Source of the DNA: an uncultured Oscillospiraceae bacterium
Lineage (GTDB): Bacteria > Bacillota > Clostridia > Oscillospirales > Oscillospiraceae
Direction of reading: 5' to 3'
Assembly: GCA_934569215.1 (NCBI GenBank)
Contig: CAKTKF010000075.1
Coordinates: forward strand, 1 to 6,339
DNA: 6,339 nucleotides
Made by a program: the position numbers and the translations under genes. Each line of letters starts with the position of its first letter. The stretch's first letter is position 1. Positions 5,191 to 6,339 of the stretch are shown piece after piece. The notes under the pieces were generated by a model. It ran no database searches and was not told the DNA's origin. It was given only the letters and a program-made list of their open reading frames with translations.

Positions 5191-6339
5191 TTAGATGTCC
5201 TTGCTCTTGGAAGCGATCTCCGCCAGGCACTTGGACAGGAATGCATCCATGGTCATAGCGCCCAGGTCTTCACCCTTGCGGGTACGGACGGAAACGGTGC
5301 CGTTCTCCATATCCCGGTCGCCAACCACCAGCATATAGGGGATCTTCTGCATCTGGGCTTCCCGGATCTTGTAGCCCAGCTTCTCGCTGCGGCAGTCGTC
5401 CTCGGCGCGGATGCCCGCGTCCACCAGCTTCTGGGTCAGACCCTTGGCGTACTCGTGCGCCCGGTCGGTGACGGGCAGTACCTTGACCTGAACAGGGGTC
5501 AGCCACAGGGGGAACGCACCGGCAAAATGCTCGGTGATGACGCCGATGAACCGCTCGATGGAGCCGAACACCACCCGGTGGATCATCACGGGACGGTGCT
5601 TCTGGCCGTCCTCGCCGGTGTACTCCAGATTGAACCGCTCGGGCAGTTGGGAATCCAGCTGGATGGTGCCGCACTGCCAGGTACGGCCGAGGCAGTCCTC
5701 AATGTGGAAGTCCAGCTTCGGCCCGTAGAACGCACCGTCGCCCTCGTTGATGACGAAGTCCTTGCCCATGCCGGTAATGGCCTTCTTCAGGATCTCCTGA
5801 TTGGCTTCCCACTCCTCCACGGTGCCGATGTGGTCTTCGGGCATGGTGGACAGCTCGACAGTGTATTTCAGGCCAAACACGTTGTACACCTCGTCGAATA
5901 GGCGGACAACGTTCTGAATCTCGCTCTCCATCTGCTCCCGGGTCATGAAGATGTGGGCATCGTCCTGGGTAAAGCACCGGACGCGGAACAGTCCGTGGAG
6001 CGCGCCGGACAGCTCATGGCGATGCACCAGACCCAATTCACCCACCCGCAGGGGCAGGTCACGGTAGGAATGGGGTTCGCTGGCATAGACCAGCATACCG
6101 CCGGGGCAGTTCATGGGCTTGATGGCATAATCCTCGCCGTCAATGACGGTGGTGTACATATTGTTCTTGTAGTGATCCCAGTGGCCGGACTGCTCCCACA
6201 GCTGACGGTTCAGGATCATGGGGGTGGAAACTTCCACATAGCCGTAGCGCTTGTGGACTTCCCGCCAGTAGTCGATCAGGGTGTTGCGCAGCACCATGCC
6301 CTTGGGCAGGAAGAAGGGGAAGCCGGGGCCGTAGTCGGT
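5191..6339 (-). CDS. thrS: Threonyl-tRNA synthetase, C-terminal part (N-terminus beyond window)
   Basis: This is a class II aminoacyl-tRNA synthetase that charges tRNA-Thr with threonine. The frame is open to the right edge, giving 382 visible residues. The usual 580-640 aa length means the TGS and editing domains and the start of the catalytic core lie outside. Visible residues 4-15 read GPGFPFFLPKGM, the class II motif 1 region. Zinc-binding residues are the cysteine in MNCPGG (residue 78), the histidine in DDAHIF (129) and the histidine in VMIHR (254). Motif 2 lies around VRCFTQDD (120-127) and motif 3 around GSIERF (259-264). The last 110 or so residues are the HGTP anticodon-binding domain, starting near AFPLWLTPVQV (275-285). 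Any T-box or promoter would be upstream of position 6339 and cannot be seen. The next gene follows with no gap. Confidence 0.97.
   Translation of the reverse strand, partial: TDYGPGFPFFLPKGMVLRNTLIDYWREVHKRYGYVEVSTPMILNRQLWEQSGHWDHYKNNMYTTVIDGEDYAIKPMNCPGGMLVYASEPHSYRDLPLRVGELGLVHRHELSGALHGLFRVRCFTQDDAHIFMTREQMESEIQNVVRLFDEVYNVFGLKYTVELSTMPEDHIGTVEEWEANQEILKKAITGMGKDFVINEGDGAFYGPKLDFHIEDCLGRTWQCGTIQLDSQLPERFNLEYTGEDGQKHRPVMIHRVVFGSIERFIGVITEHFAGAFPLWLTPVQVKVLPVTDRAHEYAKGLTQKLVDAGIRAEDDCRSEKLGYKIREAQMQKIPYMLVVGDRDMENGTVSVRTRKGEDLGAMTMDAFLSKCLAEIASKSKDI

Noticed and set aside
4480..5901. Plus-strand open frame of 473 codons opposite the amidotransferase and thrS
   Set aside because: It spans two confidently identified minus-strand genes, has no ribosome-binding site of note, and gives a histidine- and leucine-rich translation typical of an antisense shadow.

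Overview
All six genes in this window lie on the minus strand. The window reads as part of a moderately GC-rich Firmicutes genome, probably a gut-type Clostridia (Oscillospirales-like). This rests on the GC-rich codon choice, Shine-Dalgarno sites of the AGGAGG type, SigA-like promoters and the gene families present. The assignment is an inference, because no rRNA or other marker settles it.

In transcription order, from high to low coordinates, the window opens with the C-terminal part of threonyl-tRNA synthetase (thrS, cut by the right edge). Its stop codon directly abuts the start of a class I glutamine amidotransferase of the gamma-glutamyl-GABA hydrolase (PuuD-like, C26) family. A strong intrinsic terminator ends that unit at about 4428-4458. 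A second unit then starts from a candidate promoter at 4410-4438. It encodes a membrane-anchored YdcF/DUF218 protein and, with an 8-nt overlap, an M42-family metallo-aminopeptidase. It closes with an 11-bp hairpin at 2446-2481.

The most interesting part is the third unit, 1-2424. It has its own well-formed promoter (TTGACT, 17-nt spacer, TATGAT) and encodes a TerB-N/TerB-C protein, followed with a 4-nt ATGA overlap by a BrxC/BrxD-like (DUF2791) P-loop ATPase that runs off the left edge. TerB-N/TerB-C proteins next to this ATPase, often with a superfamily II helicase, belong to the predicted Ter-linked DNA-processing or anti-phage stress systems. The helicase, if present, would lie beyond position 1.

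The TerB gene has an odd start. Promoter, leader and Shine-Dalgarno all point to initiation near 2360, but the in-frame codon there is ACG. The first in-frame ATG is 47 codons further in, at 2219. This is either a non-canonical start, a start-codon mutation, or misleading signals with a true start at 2219. The functional assignments of thrS, the amidotransferase, YdcF and the peptidase are firm at family level. The biological role of the TerB/ATPase pair is not experimentally established to my knowledge.
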